Positions 10,510 to 25,500 of a stretch of DNA of 64,000 nt are shown here, piece by piece (positions within the stretch are counted from its first letter, which is position 1; every line of letters starts with the position of its first letter). A program made the translations under genes and the position numbers. Where the stretch lies: NCBI RefSeq assembly GCF_037975245.1, contig NC_092579.1:253001-317000 (forward strand), written 5' to 3'. Under the pieces are notes generated by a model. That model was not told the DNA's origin, did no database searches, and saw only the letters and a list, made by a program, of their open reading frames with translations. Source of the stretch: Apostichopus japonicus. Lineage: Eukaryota; Echinodermata; Holothuroidea; Aspidochirotida; Stichopodidae.

Positions 10510-13500
10510 GTAAGAAGAAACATTCTTTCTAACAGTTACAGTATGTTTAAATTTATGGGCAGGTTTACTCAAGTCTAGCCTGCTTGGAAAGCATATACTG
10601 TAGATTAAGTTTTGTTGTTTATAGTAGATTGCTAACTTATGAAGGGATGTAAGTGGCAGTGGTCCTTTCTTGTTGTTTATGGTAGATTGCTAACTTATGA
10701 AGGGATGTAAGTGGCAGTGGTCCTTTCTTGTTGTTTATAGTAGATTGCTAACTTATGAAGGGATGTAAGTGGCAGTGGTCCTTCCTTGTTGTTTATGGTA
10801 GATTGCTAACTTATGAAGGGATGTAAGTGGCAGTGGTCCTTTCTTGTTGTTTATAGTAAATTGCTAACTTATGAAGGGATGTAAGTGGCAGTGGTCCTTC
10901 CTTGTTGTTTATGGTAGATTGCTAACTTATGAAGGGATGTAAGTGGCAGTGGTCCTTTCTTGTTGCTTATAGTAGATTGCTAACTTATGAAGGGAAGCAA
11001 GTGGCAGTGGTCCTTTCTTGTTGTTAATAGTAGATTGCTAACTTATGAAGGGATGCAAGTGGCAGTGGTCCTTCCTTGTTGTTTATGGTAGATTGTAACT
11101 TATGAAGGGATGTAAGTGGCAGTGGTCCTTTCTTGTTGTTAATAGTAGATTGCTAACTTATGAAGGGATGTAAGTGGCAGTGGTCCTTTCTTAACATTGC
11201 TTATAGTAGATTGCTAACTTATGAAGGGAAGCAAGTGGCAGTGGTCCTTTCTTGTTGTTAATAGTAGATTGCTAACTTATGAAGGGATGCAAGTGGCAGT
11301 GGTCCTTCCTTGTTGTTTATGGTAGATTGTAACTTATGAAGGGATGTAAGTGGCAGTGGTCCTTTCTTGTTGTTAATAGTAGATTGCTAACTTATGAAGG
11401 GATGTAAGTGGCAGTGGTCCTTTCTTGTTGTTAATAGTAGATTGCTAACTTATGAAGGGATGTAAGTGGCAGTGGTCCTTTCTTGTTGTTTATAGTAGAT
11501 TGCTAACTTATGAAGGGATGTAAGTGGCAGTGGTCCTTCCTTGTTGTTTATAGTAGATTGCTAACTTATGAAGGGATGTAAGTGGCAGTGGTCCTTTCTT
11601 AACATTGTTTATAGTAGATTGCTAACTTATCAAGGGATGTAAGTGGCAGTGGTCCTTTCTTGTTGTTAATAGCAGATTGCTAACTTATGAAGGGATGTAA
11701 GTGGCAGTGGTCCTTTCTTGTTGTTTATAGTAGATTGCTAACTTATGAAGGGATGTAAGTGGCAGTGGTCCTTTCTTGTTGTTAATAGTAGATTGCTAAC
11801 TTATGAAGGGATGTAAGTGGCAGTGGTCCTTTCTTGTTGCTTATAGTAGATTGCTAACTTATGAAGGGATGTAAGTGGCAGTGGTCCTTTCTTAACATTG
11901 TTTATGGTAGATTGCTAACTTATGAAGGGATGTAAGTGGCAGTGGTCCTTTCTTGTTGTTTATAGTAGATTGCTAACTTATGAAGGGATGCAAGTGGCAG
12001 TGGTCCTTCCTTGTTGTTAATAGTAGATTGCTAACTTATGAAGGGATGTAAGTGGCAGTGGTCCTTTCTTAACATTGTTTATAGTAGATTGCTAACTTAT
12101 CAAGGGATGTAAGTGGCAGTGGTCCTTTCTTGTTGTTAATAGCAGATTGCTAACTTATGAAGGGATGTAAGTGGCAGTGGTCCTTTCTTGTTGTTTATAG
12201 TAGATTGCTAACTTATGAAGGGATGTAAGTGGCAGTGGTCCTTTCTTGTTGTTAATACAGTAGTAGATTGCTAACTTATGAAGGGATGTAAGTGGCAGTG
12301 GTCCTTTCTTGTTGCTTATAGTAGATTGCTAACTTATGAAGGGATGTAAGTGGCAGTGGTCCTTTCTTAACATTGTTTATGGTAGATTGCTAACTTATGA
12401 AGGGATGTAAGTGGCAGTGGTCCTTTCTTGTTGTTTATAGTAGATTGCTAACTTATGAAGGGATGTAAGTGGCAGTGGTCCTTTCTTGTTGCTTATAGTA
12501 GATTGCTAACTTATGAAGGGATGTAAGTGGCAGTGGTCCTTTCTTAACATTGTTTATAGTAGATTGCTAACTTATGAAGGGATGTAAGTGGCAGTGGTCC
12601 TTCCTTGTTGTTTATGGTAGATTGCTAACTTATGAAGGGATGTAAGTGGCAGTGGTCCTTTCTTGTTGCTTATAGTAGATTGCTAACTTATGAAGGGAAG
12701 CAAGTGGCAGTGGTCCTTTCTTGTTGTTAATAGTAGATTGCTAACTTATGAAGGGATGCAAGTGGCAGTGGTCCTTCCTTGTTGTTTATGGTAGATTGTA
12801 ACTTATGAAGGGATGTAAGTGGCAGTGGTCCTTTCTTGTTGTTAATAGTAGATTGCTAACTTATGAAGGGATGTAAGTGGCAGTGGTCCTTTCTTAACAT
12901 TGTTTATAGTAGATTGCTAACTTATCAAGGGATGTAAGTGGCAGTGGTCCTTTCTTGTTGTTAATAGTAGATTGCTAACTTATGAAGGGGTGTAAGTGGC
13001 AGTGGTCCTTTCTTGTTGTTTATAGTAGATTGCTAACTTATGAAGGGATGTAAGTGGCAGTGGTCCTTCCTTGTTGTTTATAGTAGATTGCTAACTTATG
13101 AAGGGATGTAAGTGGCAGTGGTCCTTTCTTAACATTGTTTATAGTAGATTGCTAACTTATGAAGGGATGTAAGTGGCAGTGGTCCTTTCTTGTTGTTAAT
13201 AGCAGATTGCTAACTTATGAAGGGATGTAAGTGGCAGTGGTCCTTTCTTGTTGTTTATAGTAGATTGCTAACTTATGAAGGGATGTAAGTGGCAGTGGTC
13301 CTTTCTTGTTGTTAATAGTAGATTGCTAACTTATGAAGGGATGTAAGTGGCAGTGGTCCTTTCTTAACATTGTTTATGGTAGATTGCTAACTTATGAAGG
13401 GATGTAAGTGGCAGTGGTCCTTTCTTGTTGTTTATAGTAGATTGCTAACTTATGAAGGGATGCAAGTGGCAGTGGTCCTTCCTTGTTGTTAATAGTAGAT

Positions 13501-16500
13501 TGCTAACTTATGAAGGGATGTAAGTGGCAGTGGTCCTTTCTTAACATTGTTTATAGTAGATTGCTAACTTATCAAGGGATGTAAGTGGCAGTAGTCCTTT
13601 CTAGTTGTTAATAGCAGATTGCTAACTTATGAAGGGATGTAAGTGGCAGTGGTCCTTTCTTGTTGTTTATAGTAGATTGCTAACTTATGAAGGGATGTAA
13701 GTGGCAGTGGTCCTTTCTTGTTGTTAATACAGTAGTAGATTGCTAACTTATGAAGGGATGTAAGTGGCAGTGGTCCTTTCTTGTTGCTTATAGTAGATTG
13801 CTAACTTATGAAGGGATGTAAGTGGCAGTGGTCCTTTCTTAACATTGTTTATGGTAGATTGCTAACTTATGAAGGGATGTAAGTGGCAGTGGTCCTTTCT
13901 TGTTGTTTATAGTAGATTGCTAACTTATGAAGGGATGTAAGTGGCAGTGGTCCTTTCTTGTTGCTTATAGTAGATTGCTAACTTATGAAGGGATGTAAGT
14001 GGCAGTGGTCCTTTCTTAACATTGTTTATGGTAGATTGCTAACTTATGAAGGGATGTAAGTGGCAGTGGTCCTTTCTTGTTGTTTATACGTAGTAGATTG
14101 CTAACTTATAAAGGGATGTAAGTGGCAGTGGTCCTTTCTTGTTGTTTATGGTAGATTGCTAACTTATGAAGGGATGTAAGTGGCAGTGGTCCTTTCTTGT
14201 TGTCAATAGTAGATTGCTAACTTATGAAGGGATGTAAGTGGCAGTGGTCCTTTCTTGTTGCTTATAGTAGATTGCTAACTTATGAAGGGATGTAAGTGGC
14301 AGTGGTCCTTTCTTAACATTGTTTATGGTAGATTGCTAACTTATGAAGGGATGTAAGTGGCAGTGGTCCTTTCTTGTTGTTTATAGTAGATTGCTAACTT
14401 ATAAAGGGATGTAAGTGGCAGTGGTCCTTTCTTGTTGTTTATGGTAGATTGCTAACTTATGAAGGGATGTAAGTGGCAGTGGTCCTTTCTTGTTGTTTAT
14501 GGTAGATTGCTAACTTATGAAGGGATGTAAGTGGCAGTGGTCCTTTCTTAACATTGTTTATGGTAGATTGCTAACTTATGAAGGGATGTAAGTGGCAGTG
14601 GTCCTTTCTTAACATTGTTTATGGTAGATTGCTAACTTATGAAGGGATGTAAGTGGCAGTGGTCCTTTCTTAACATTGTTTATGGTAGATTGCTAACTTA
14701 TGAAGGGATGTAAGTGGCAGTGGTCCTTTCTTGTTGTTTATGGTAGATTGCTAACTTATGAAGGGATGTAAGTGGTAGTGGTCCTTTCTTGTTGTTTATG
14801 GTAGATTGCTAACTTATGAAGGGATGTAAGTGGCAGTGGTCCTTTCTTAACATTGTTTATGGTAGATTGCTAACTTATGAAGGGATGTAAGTGGCAGTAG
14901 TCCTTTCTTGTTGTTAATAGTAGATTGCTAACTTATGAAGGGATGTAAGTGGCAGTGGTCCTTTCTTAACATTGTTTATGGTAGATTGCTAACTTATGAA
15001 GGGATGTAAGTGGCAGTGGTCCTTCCTTGTTGTTTATAGTAGATTGCTAACTTATGAAGGGATGTAAGTGGCAGTGGTCCTTTCTTGTTGTTTATAGTAG
15101 ATTGCTAAATTATGAAGGGATGTAAGTGGCAGTGGTCCTTTCTTAACATTGTTTATGGTAGATTGCTAACTTATGAAGGGATGTAAGTGGCAGTGGTCCT
15201 TTCTTGTTGTTTATAGTAGATTGCTAACTTATGAAGGGATGTAAGTGGCAGTGGTCCTTTCTTAACATTGTTTATAGTAGATTGCTAACTTATGAAGGGA
15301 TGTAAGTGGCAGTGGTCCTTTCTTGTTGTTAATAGCAGATTGCTAACTTATGAAGGGATGTAAGTGGCAGTGGTCCTTTCTTGTTGTTTATAGTAGATTG
15401 CTAACTTATGAAGGGATGTAAGTGGCAGTGGTCCTTTCTTGTTGTTAATAGTAGATTGCTAACTTATGAAGGGATGTAAGTGGCAGTGGTCCTTTCTTGT
15501 TGCTTATAGTAGATTGCTAACTTATGAAGGGATGTAAGTGGCAGTGGTCCTTTCTTAACATTGTTTATGGTAGATTGCTAACTTATGAAGGGATGTAAGT
15601 GGCAGTGGTCCTTTCTTGTTGTTTATAGTAGATTGCTAACTTATGAAGGGATGCAAGTGGCAGTGGTCCTTCCTTGTTGTTAATAGTAGATTGCTAACTT
15701 ATGAAGGGATGTAAGTGGCAGTGGTCCTTTCTTAACATTGTTTATAGTAGATTGCTAACTTATCAAGGGATGTAAGTGGCAGTGGTCCTTTCTTGTTGTT
15801 AATAGCAGATTGCTAACTTATGAAGGGATGTAAGTGGCAGTGGTCCTTTCTTGTTGTTTATAGTAGATTGCTAACTTATGAAGGGATGTAAGTGGCAGTG
15901 GTCCTTTCTTGTTGTTAATACAGTAGTAGATTGCTAACTTATGAAGGGATGTAAGTGGCAGTGGTCCTTTCTTGTTGCTTATAGTAGATTGCTAACTTAT
16001 GAAGGGATGTAAGTGGCAGTGGTCCTTTCTTAACATTGTTTATGGTAGATTGCTAACTTATGAAGGGATGTAAGTGGCAGTGGTCCTTTCTTGTTGTTTA
16101 TAGTAGATTGCTAACTTATGAAGGGATGTAAGTGGCAGTGGTCCTTTCTTGTTGCTTATAGTAGATTGCTAACTTATGAAGGGATGTAAGTGGCAGTGGT
16201 CCTTTCTTGTTGTTTATAGTAGATTGCTAACTTATGAAGGGATGTAAGTGGCAGTGGTCCTTCCTTGTTGTTTATGGTAGATTGCTAACTTATGAAGGGA
16301 TGTAAGTGGCAGTGGTCCTTTCTTGTTGCTTATAGTAGATTGCTAACTTATGAAGGGAAGCAAGTGGCAGTGGTCCTTTCTTGTTGTTAATAGTAGATTG
16401 CTAACTTATGAAGGGATGCAAGTGGCAGTGGTCCTTCCTTGTTGTTTATGGTAGATTGTAACTTATGAAGGGATGTAAGTGGCAGTGGTCCTTTCTTGTT

Positions 16501-19500
16501 GTTAATAGTAGATTGCTAACTTATGAAGGGATGTAAGTGGCAGTGGTCCTTTCTTAACATTGTTTATAGTAGATTGCTAACTTATCAAGGGATGTACTGT
16601 AAGTGGCAGTGGTCCTTTCTTGTTGTTAATAGTAGATTGCTAACTTATGAAGGGATGTAAGTGGCAGTGGTCCTTTCTTGTTGTTTATAGTAGATTGCTA
16701 ACTTATGAAGGGATGTAAGTGGCAGTGGTCCTTCCTTGTTGTTTATAGTAGATTGCTAACTTATGAAGGGATGTAAGTGGCAGTGGTCCTTTCTTAACAT
16801 TGTTTATGGTAGATTGCTAACTTATGAAGGGATGTAAGTGGCAGTGGTCCTTTCTTAACATTGTTTATAGTAGATTGCTAACTTATGAAGGGATGTAAGT
16901 GGCAGTGGTCCTTTCTTGTTGTTAATAGTAGATTGCTAACTTATGAAGGGATGTAAGTGGCAGTGGTCCTTTCTTAACATTGTCTATGGTAGATTGCCTA
17001 CTTATGAAGGGATGTAAGTGGCAGTGGTCCTTTCTTGTTGTTTATAGTAGATTGCTAACTTATGAAGGGATGCAAGTGGCAGTGGTCCTTCCTTGTTGTT
17101 AATAGTAGATTGCTAACTTATGAAGGGATGTAAGTGGCAGTGGTCCTTTCTTAACATTGTTTATAGTAGATTGCTAACTTATCAAGGGATGTAAGTGGCA
17201 GTAGTCCTTTCTTGTTGTTAATAGCAGATTGCTAACTTATGAAGGGATGTAAGTGGCAGTGGTCCTTTCTTGTTGTTTATAGTAGATTGCTAACTTATGA
17301 AGGGATGTAAGTGGCAGTGGTCCTTTCTTGTTGTTAATACAGTAGTAGATTGCTAACTTATGAAGGGATGTAAGTGGCAGTGGTCCTTTCTTGTTGCTTA
17401 TAGTAGATTGCTAACTTATGAAGGGATGTAAGTGGCAGTGGTCCTTTCTTAACATTGTTTATGGTAGATTGCTAACTTATGAAGGGATGTAAGTGGCAGT
17501 GGTCCTTTCTTAACATTGTTTATAGTAGATTGCTAACTTATGAAGGGATGTAAGTGGCAGTGGTCCTTTCTTGTTGCTTATAGTAGATTGCTAACTTATG
17601 AAGGGATGTAAGTGGCAGTGGTCCTTTCTTAACATTGTTTATGGTAGATTGCTAACTTATGAAGGGATGTAAGTGGCAGTGGTCCTTTCTTGTTGTTTAT
17701 ACGTAGTAGATTGCTAACTTATAAAGGGATGTAAGTGGCAGTGGTCCTTTCTTGTTGTTTATGGTAGATTGCTAACTTATGAAGGGATGTAAGTGGCAGT
17801 GGTCCTTTCTTGTTGTCAATAGTAGATTGCTAACTTATGAAGGGATGTAAGTGGCAGTGGTCCTTTCTTGTTGCTTATAGTAGATTGCTAACTTATGAAG
17901 GGATGTAAGTGGCAGTGGTCCTTTCTTAACATTGTTTATGGTAGATTGCTAACTTATGAAGGGATGTAAGTGGCAGTGGTCCTTTCTTGTTGTTTATAGT
18001 AGATTGCTAACTTATAAAGGGATGTAAGTGGCAGTGGTCCTTTCTTGTTGTTTATGGTAGATTGCTAACTTATGAAGGGATGTAAGTGGCAGTGGTCCTT
18101 TCTTGTTGTTTATGGTAGATTGCTAACTTATGAAGGGATGTAAGTGGCAGTGGTCCTTTCTTAACATTGTTTATGGTAGATTGCTAACTTATGAAGGGAT
18201 GTAAGTGGCAGTGGTCCTTTCTTAACATTGTTTATGGTAGATTGCTAACTTATGAAGGGATGTAAGTGGCAGTGGTCCTTTCTTAACATTGTTTATGGTA
18301 GATTGCTAACTTATGAAGGGATGTAAGTGGCAGTGGTCCTTTCTTGTTGTTTATGGTAGATTGCTAACTTATGAAGGGATGTAAGTGGTAGTGGTCCTTT
18401 CTTGTTGTTTATGGTAGATTGCTAACTTATGAAGGGATGTAAGTGGCAGTGGTCCTTTCTTAACATTGTTTATGGTAGATTGCTAACTTATGAAGGGATG
18501 TAAGTGGCAGTAGTCCTTTCTTGTTGTTAATAGTAGATTGCTAACTTATGAAGGGATGTAAGTGGCAGTGGTCCTTTCTTAACATTGTTTATGGTAGATT
18601 GCTAACTTATGAAGGGATGTAAGTGGCAGTGGTCCTTCCTTGTTGTTTATAGTAGATTGCTAACTTATGAAGGGATGTAAGTGGCAGTGGTCCTTTCTTG
18701 TTGTTTATAGTAGATTGCTAAATTATGAAGGGATGTAAGTGGCAGTGGTCCTTTCTTAACATTGTTTATGGTAGATTGCTAACTTATGAAGGGATGTAAG
18801 TGGCAGTGGTCCTTTCTTGTTGTTTATAGTAGATTGCTAACTTATGAAGGGATGTAAGTGGCAGTGGTCCTTTCTTAACATTGTTTATAGTAGATTGCTA
18901 ACTTATGAAGGGATGTAAGTGGCAGTGGTCCTTTCTTGTTGCTTATAGTAGATTGCTAACTTATGAAGGGAAGCAAGTGGCAGTGGTCCTTTCTTGTTGT
19001 TAATAGTAGATTGCTAACTTATGAAGGGATGCAAGTGGCAGTGGTCCTTCCTTGTTGTTTATGGTAGATTGTAACTTATGAAGGGATGTAAGTGGCAGTG
19101 GTCGTTTCTTGTTGTTAATAGTAGATTGCTAACTTATGAAGGGATGTAAGTGGCAGTGGTCCTTTCTTAACATTGTTTATAGTAGATTGCTAACTTATCA
19201 AGGGATGTAAGTGGCAGTGGTCCTTTCTTGTTGTTAATAGTAGATTGCTAACTTATGAAGGGATGTAAGTGGCAGTGGTCCTTTCTTGTTGTTTATAGTA
19301 GATTGCTAACTTATGAAGGGATGTAAGTGGCAGTGGTCCTTCCTTGTTGTTTATAGTAGATTGCTAACTTATGAAGGGATGTAAGTGGCAGTGGTCCTTT
19401 CTTAACATTGTTTATAGTAGATTTCTAACTTATGAAGGGATGTAAGTGGCAGTGGTCCTTTCTTGTTGTTTATAGTAGATTGCTAACTTATGAAGGGATG

Positions 19501-22500
19501 TAAGTGGCAGTGGTCCTTTCTTGTTGTTAATAGTAGATTGCTAACTTATGAAGGGATGTAAGTGGCAGTGGTCCTTTCTTAACATTGTTTATGGTAGATT
19601 GCTAACTTATGAAGGGATGTAAGTGGCAGTGGTCCTTTCTTGTTGTTTATAGTAGATTGCTAACTTATGAAGGGATGCAAGTGGCAGTGGTCCTTCCTTG
19701 TTGTTAATAGTAGATTGCTAACTTATGAAGGGATGTAAGTGGCAGTGGTCCTTTCTTAACATTGTTTATAGTAGATTGCTAACTTATCAAGGGATGTAAG
19801 TGGCAGTAGTCCTTTCTTGTTGTTAATAGCAGATTGCTAACTTATGAAGGGATGTAAGTGGCAGTGGTCCTTTCTTGTTGTTTATAGTAGATTGCTAACT
19901 TATGAAGGGATGTAAGTGGCAGTGGTCCTTTCTTGTTGTTAATACAGTAGTAGATTGCTAACTTATGAAGGGATGTAAGTGGCAGTGGTCCTTTCTTGTT
20001 GCTTATAGTAGATTGCTAACTTATGAAGGGATGTAAGTGGCAGTGGTCCTTTCTTAACATTGTTTATGGTAGATTGCTAACTTATGAAGGGATGTAAGTG
20101 GCAGTGGTCCTTTCTTAACATTGTTTATAGTAGATTGCTAACTTATGAAGGGATGTAAGTGGCAGTGGTCCTTTCTTGTTGCTTATAGTAGATTGCTAAC
20201 TTATGAAGGGATGTAAGTGGCAGTGGTCCTTTCTTAACATTGTTTATGGTAGATTGCTAACTTATGAAGGGATGTAAGTGGCAGTGGTCCTTTCTTGTTG
20301 TTTATACGTAGTAGATTGCTAACTTATAAAGGGATGTAAGTGGCAGTGGTCCTTTCTTGTTGTTTATGGTAGATTGCTAACTTATGAAGGGATGTAAGTG
20401 GCAGTGGTCCTTTCTTGTTGTCAATAGTAGATTGCTAACTTATGAAGGGATGTAAGTGGCAGTGGTCCTTTCTTGTTGCTTATAGTAGATTGCTAACTTA
20501 TGAAGGGATGTAAGTGGCAGTGGTCCTTTCTTAACATTGTTTATGGTAGATTGCTAACTTATGAAGGGATGTAAGTGGCAGTGGTCCTTTCTTGTTGTTT
20601 ATAGTAGATTGCTAACTTATGAAGGGATGTAAGTAGCAGTGGTCCTTTCTTGTTGCTTATAGTAGATTGCTAACTTATGAAGGGATGTAAGTGGCAGTGG
20701 TCCTTTCTTAACATTGTTTATGGTAGATTGCTAACTTATGAAGGGATGTAAGTGGCAGTGGTCCTTTCTTGTTGTTTATACGTAGTAGATTGCTAACTTA
20801 TAAAGGGATGTAAGTGGCAGTGGTCCTTTCTTGTTGTTTATGGTAGATTGCTAACTTATGAAGGGATGTAAGTGGCAGTGGTCCTTTCTTGTTGTCAATA
20901 GTAGATTGCTAACTTATGAAGGGATGTAAGTGGCAGTGGTCCTTTCTTGTTGCTTATAGTAGATTGCTAACTTATGAAGGGATGTAAGTGGCAGTGGTCC
21001 TTTCTTAACATTGTTTATGGTAGATTGCTAACTTATGAAGGGATGTAAGTGGCAGTGGTCCTTTCTTGTTGTTTATAGTAGATTGCTAACTTATAAAGGG
21101 ATGTAAGTGGCAGTGGTCCTTTCTTGTTGTTTATGGTAGATTGCTAACTTATGAAGGGATGTAAGTGGCAGTGGTCCTTTCTTGTTGTTTATGGTAGATT
21201 GCTAACTTATGAAGGGATGTAAGTGGCAGTGGTCCTTTCTTAACATTGTTTATGGTAGATTGCTAACTTATGAAGGGATGTAAGTGGCAGTGGTCCTTTC
21301 TTAACATTGTTTATGGTAGATTGCTAACTTATGAAGGGATGTAAGTGGCAGTGGTCCTTTCTTAACATTGTTTATGGTAGATTGCTAACTTATGAAGGGA
21401 TGTAAGTGGCAGTGGTCCTTTCTTGTTGTTTATGGTAGATTGCTAACTTATGAAGGGATGTAAGTGGTAGTGGTCCTTTCTTGTTGTTTATGGTAGATTG
21501 CTAACTTATGAAGGGATGTAAGTGGCAGTGGTCCTTTCTTAACATTGTTTATGGTAGATTGCTAACTTATGAAGGGATGTAAGTGGCAGTAGTCCTTTCT
21601 TGTTGTTAATAGTAGATTGCTAACTTATGAAGGGATGTAAGTGGCAGTGGTCCTTTCTTAACATTGTTTATGGTAGATTGCTAACTTATGAAGGGATGTA
21701 AGTGGCAGTGGTCCTTCCTTGTTGTTTATAGTAGATTGCTAACTTATGAAGGGATGTAAGTGGCAGTGGTCCTTTCTTGTTGTTTATAGTAGATTGCTAA
21801 ATTATGAAGGGATGTAAGTGGCAGTGGTCCTTTCTTAACATTGTTTATGGTAGATTGCTAACTTATGAAGGGATGTAAGTGGCAGTGGTCCTTTCTTGTT
21901 GTTTATAGTAGATTGCTAACTTATGAAGGGATGTAAGTGGCAGTGGTCCTTTCTTAACATTGTTTATAGTAGATTGCTAACTTATGAAGGGATGTAAGTG
22001 GCAGTGGTCCTTTCTTGTTGCTTATAGTAGATTGCTAACTTATGAAGGGAAGCAAGTGGCAGTGGTCCTTTCTTGTTGTTAATAGTAGATTGCTAACTTA
22101 TGAAGGGATGCAAGTGGCAGTGGTCCTTCCTTGTTGTTTATGGTAGATTGTAACTTATGAAGGGATGTAAGTGGCAGTGGTCGTTTCTTGTTGTTAATAG
22201 TAGATTGCTAACTTATGAAGGGATGTAAGTGGCAGTGGTCCTTTCTTAACATTGTTTATAGTAGATTGCTAACTTATCAAGGGATGTAAGTGGCAGTGGT
22301 CCTTTCTTGTTGTTAATAGTAGATTGCTAACTTATGAAGGGATGTAAGTGGCAGTGGTCCTTTCTTGTTGTTTATAGTAGATTGCTAACTTATGAAGGGA
22401 TGTAAGTGGCAGTGGTCCTTCCTTGTTGTTTATAGTAGATTGCTAACTTATGAAGGGATGTAAGTGGCAGTGGTCCTTTCTTAACATTGTTTATAGTAGA

Positions 22501-25500
22501 TTGCTAACTTATGAAGGGATGTAAGTGGCAGTGGTCCTTTCTTGTTGTTTATAGTAGATTGCTAACTTATGAAGGGATGTAAGTGGCAGTGGTCCTTTCT
22601 TGTTGTTAATAGTAGATTGCTAACTTATGAAGGGATGTAAGTGGCAGTGGTCCTTTCTTAACATTGTTTATGGTAGATTGCTAACTTATGAAGGGATGTA
22701 AGTGGCAGTGGTCCTTTCTTGTTGTTTATAGTAGATTGCTAACTTATGAAGGGATGCAAGTGGCAGTGGTCCTTCCTTGTTGTTAATAGTAGATTGCTAA
22801 CTTATGAAGGGATGTAAGTGGCAGTGGTCCTTTCTTAACATTGTTTATAGTAGATTGCTAACTTATCAAGGGATGTAAGTGGCAGTAGTCCTTTCTTGTT
22901 GTTAATAGCAGATTGCTAACTTATGAAGGGATGTAAGTGGCAGTGGTCCTTTCTTGTTGTTTATAGTAGATTGCTAACTTATGAAGGGATGTAAGTGGCA
23001 GTGGTCCTTTCTTGTTGTTAATACAGTAGTAGATTGCTAACTTATGAAGGGATGTAAGTGGCAGTGGTCCTTTCTTGTTGCTTATAGTAGATTGCTAACT
23101 TATGAAGGGATGTAAGTGGCAGTGGTCCTTTCTTAACATTGTTTATGGTAGATTGCTAACTTATGAAGGGATGTAAGTGGCAGTGGTCCTTTCTTAACAT
23201 TGTTTATAGTAGATTGCTAACTTATGAAGGGATGTAAGTGGCAGTGGTCCTTTCTTGTTGCTTATAGTAGATTGCTAACTTATGAAGGGATGTAAGTGGC
23301 AGTGGTCCTTTCTTAACATTGTTTATGGTAGATTGCTAACTTATGAAGGGATGTAAGTGGCAGTGGTCCTTTCTTGTTGTTTATACGTAGTAGATTGCTA
23401 ACTTATAAAGGGATGTAAGTGGCAGTGGTCCTTTCTTGTTGTTTATGGTAGATTGCTAACTTATGAAGGGATGTAAGTGGCAGTGGTCCTTTCTTGTTGT
23501 CAATAGTAGATTGCTAACTTATGAAGGGATGTAAGTGGCAGTGGTCCTTTCTTGTTGCTTATAGTAGATTGCTAACTTATGAAGGGATGTAAGTGGCAGT
23601 GGTCCTTTCTTAACATTGTTTATGGTAGATTGCTAACTTATGAAGGGATGTAAGTGGCAGTGGTCCTTTCTTGTTGTTTATAGTAGATTGCTAACTTATA
23701 AAGGGATGTAAGTGGCAGTGGTCCTTTCTTGTTGTTTATGGTAGATTGCTAACTTATGAAGGGATGTAAGTGGCAGTGGTCCTTTCTTGTTGTTTATGGT
23801 AGATTGCTAACTTATGAAGGGATGTAAGTGGCAGTGGTCCTTTCTTAACATTGTTTATGGTAGATTGCTAACTTATGAAGGGATGTAAGTGGCAGTGGTC
23901 CTTTCTTAACATTGTTTATGGTAGATTGCTAACTTATGAAGGGATGTAAGTGGCAGTGGTCCTTTCTTAACATTGTTTATGGTAGATTGCTAACTTATGA
24001 AGGGATGTAAGTGGCAGTGGTCCTTTCTTGTTGTTTATGGTAGATTGCTAACTTATGAAGGGATGTAAGTGGTAGTGGTCCTTTCTTGTTGTTTATGGTA
24101 GATTGCTAACTTATGAAGGGATGTAAGTGGCAGTGGTCCTTTCTTAACATTGTTTATGGTAGATTGCTAACTTATGAAGGGATGTAAGTGGCAGTAGTCC
24201 TTTCTTGTTGTTAATAGTAGATTGCTAACTTATGAAGGGATGTAAGTGGCAGTGGTCCTTTCTTAACATTGTTTATGGTAGATTGCTAACTTATGAAGGG
24301 ATGTAAGTGGCAGTGGTCCTTCCTTGTTGTTTATAGTAGATTGCTAACTTATGAAGGGATGTAAGTGGCAGTGGTCCTTTCTTGTTGTTTATAGTAGATT
24401 GCTAAATTATGAAGGGATGTAAGTGGCAGTGGTCCTTTCTTAACATTGTTTATGGTAGATTGCTAACTTATGAAGGGATGTAAGTGGCAGTGGTCCTTTC
24501 TTGTTGTTTATAGTAGATTGCTAACTTATGAAGGGATGTAAGTGGCAGTGGTCCTTTCTTAACATTGTTTATGGTAGATTGCTAACTTATGAAGGGATGT
24601 AAGTGGCAGTGGTCCTTTCTTGTTGTTTATAGTAGATTGCTAACTTATGAAGGGATGTAAGTGGCAGTGGTCCTTTCTTAACATTGTTTATGGTAGATTG
24701 CTAACTTATGAAGGGATGTAAGTGGCAGTGGTCCTTTCTTGTTGTTTATGGTAGATTGCTAACTTATGAAGGGATGTAAGTGGCAGTGGTCCTTTCTTGT
24801 TGTTTATGGTAGATTGCTAACTTATGAAGGGATGTAAGTGGCAGTGGTCCTTTCTTGTTGTTAATAGTATATTGCTAACTTATGAAGGGATGTAAGTGGC
24901 AGTGGTCCTTTCTTGTTGTTAATAGTATATTGCTAACTTATGAAGGGATGTAAGTGGCAGTGGTCCTTTCTTAACATTGTTTATGGTAGATTGCTAACTT
25001 ATGAAGGGATGTAAGTGGCAGTGGTCCTTTCTAGGAAGGTAGAAATATGTGATGTTTATAAGTAGGGATGCACATGATTTGGAAATTCAAATATGGCCAG
25101 ATACTGGATTGACCTATTCAGCCAAAAAAATGAAAGAAAAACGGCTAGAATTCTGGCTGGATTTTACCTGATTTTGAAAATAAATAAAGTCCAGCAATTT
25201 CTTTAGGGTGCAGGCTGAGGGGGGGGGATAAAGGGGGGGGATAAAGGGCAGAGTTTGGATGGGGGATGGGTACTTTGTGCATACATGTATACAGGAAGAA
25301 TACTTTTTCCTTTCTATTCATGTTATTCAGTGGTTGAAGTTTAACAAAGAGATCTTCTTTTGAATGACTTTGTACAAGGAATAACTACTAAGTGGAACAC
25401 TACTGCTTTTAAGGCTACAGTGTAAAATCGGGATGCACCGGATATCTGTTCCGGCCGGACTATCCGGCTGGATAGTGAGCAATTATCCGGTTCCGGCCGG

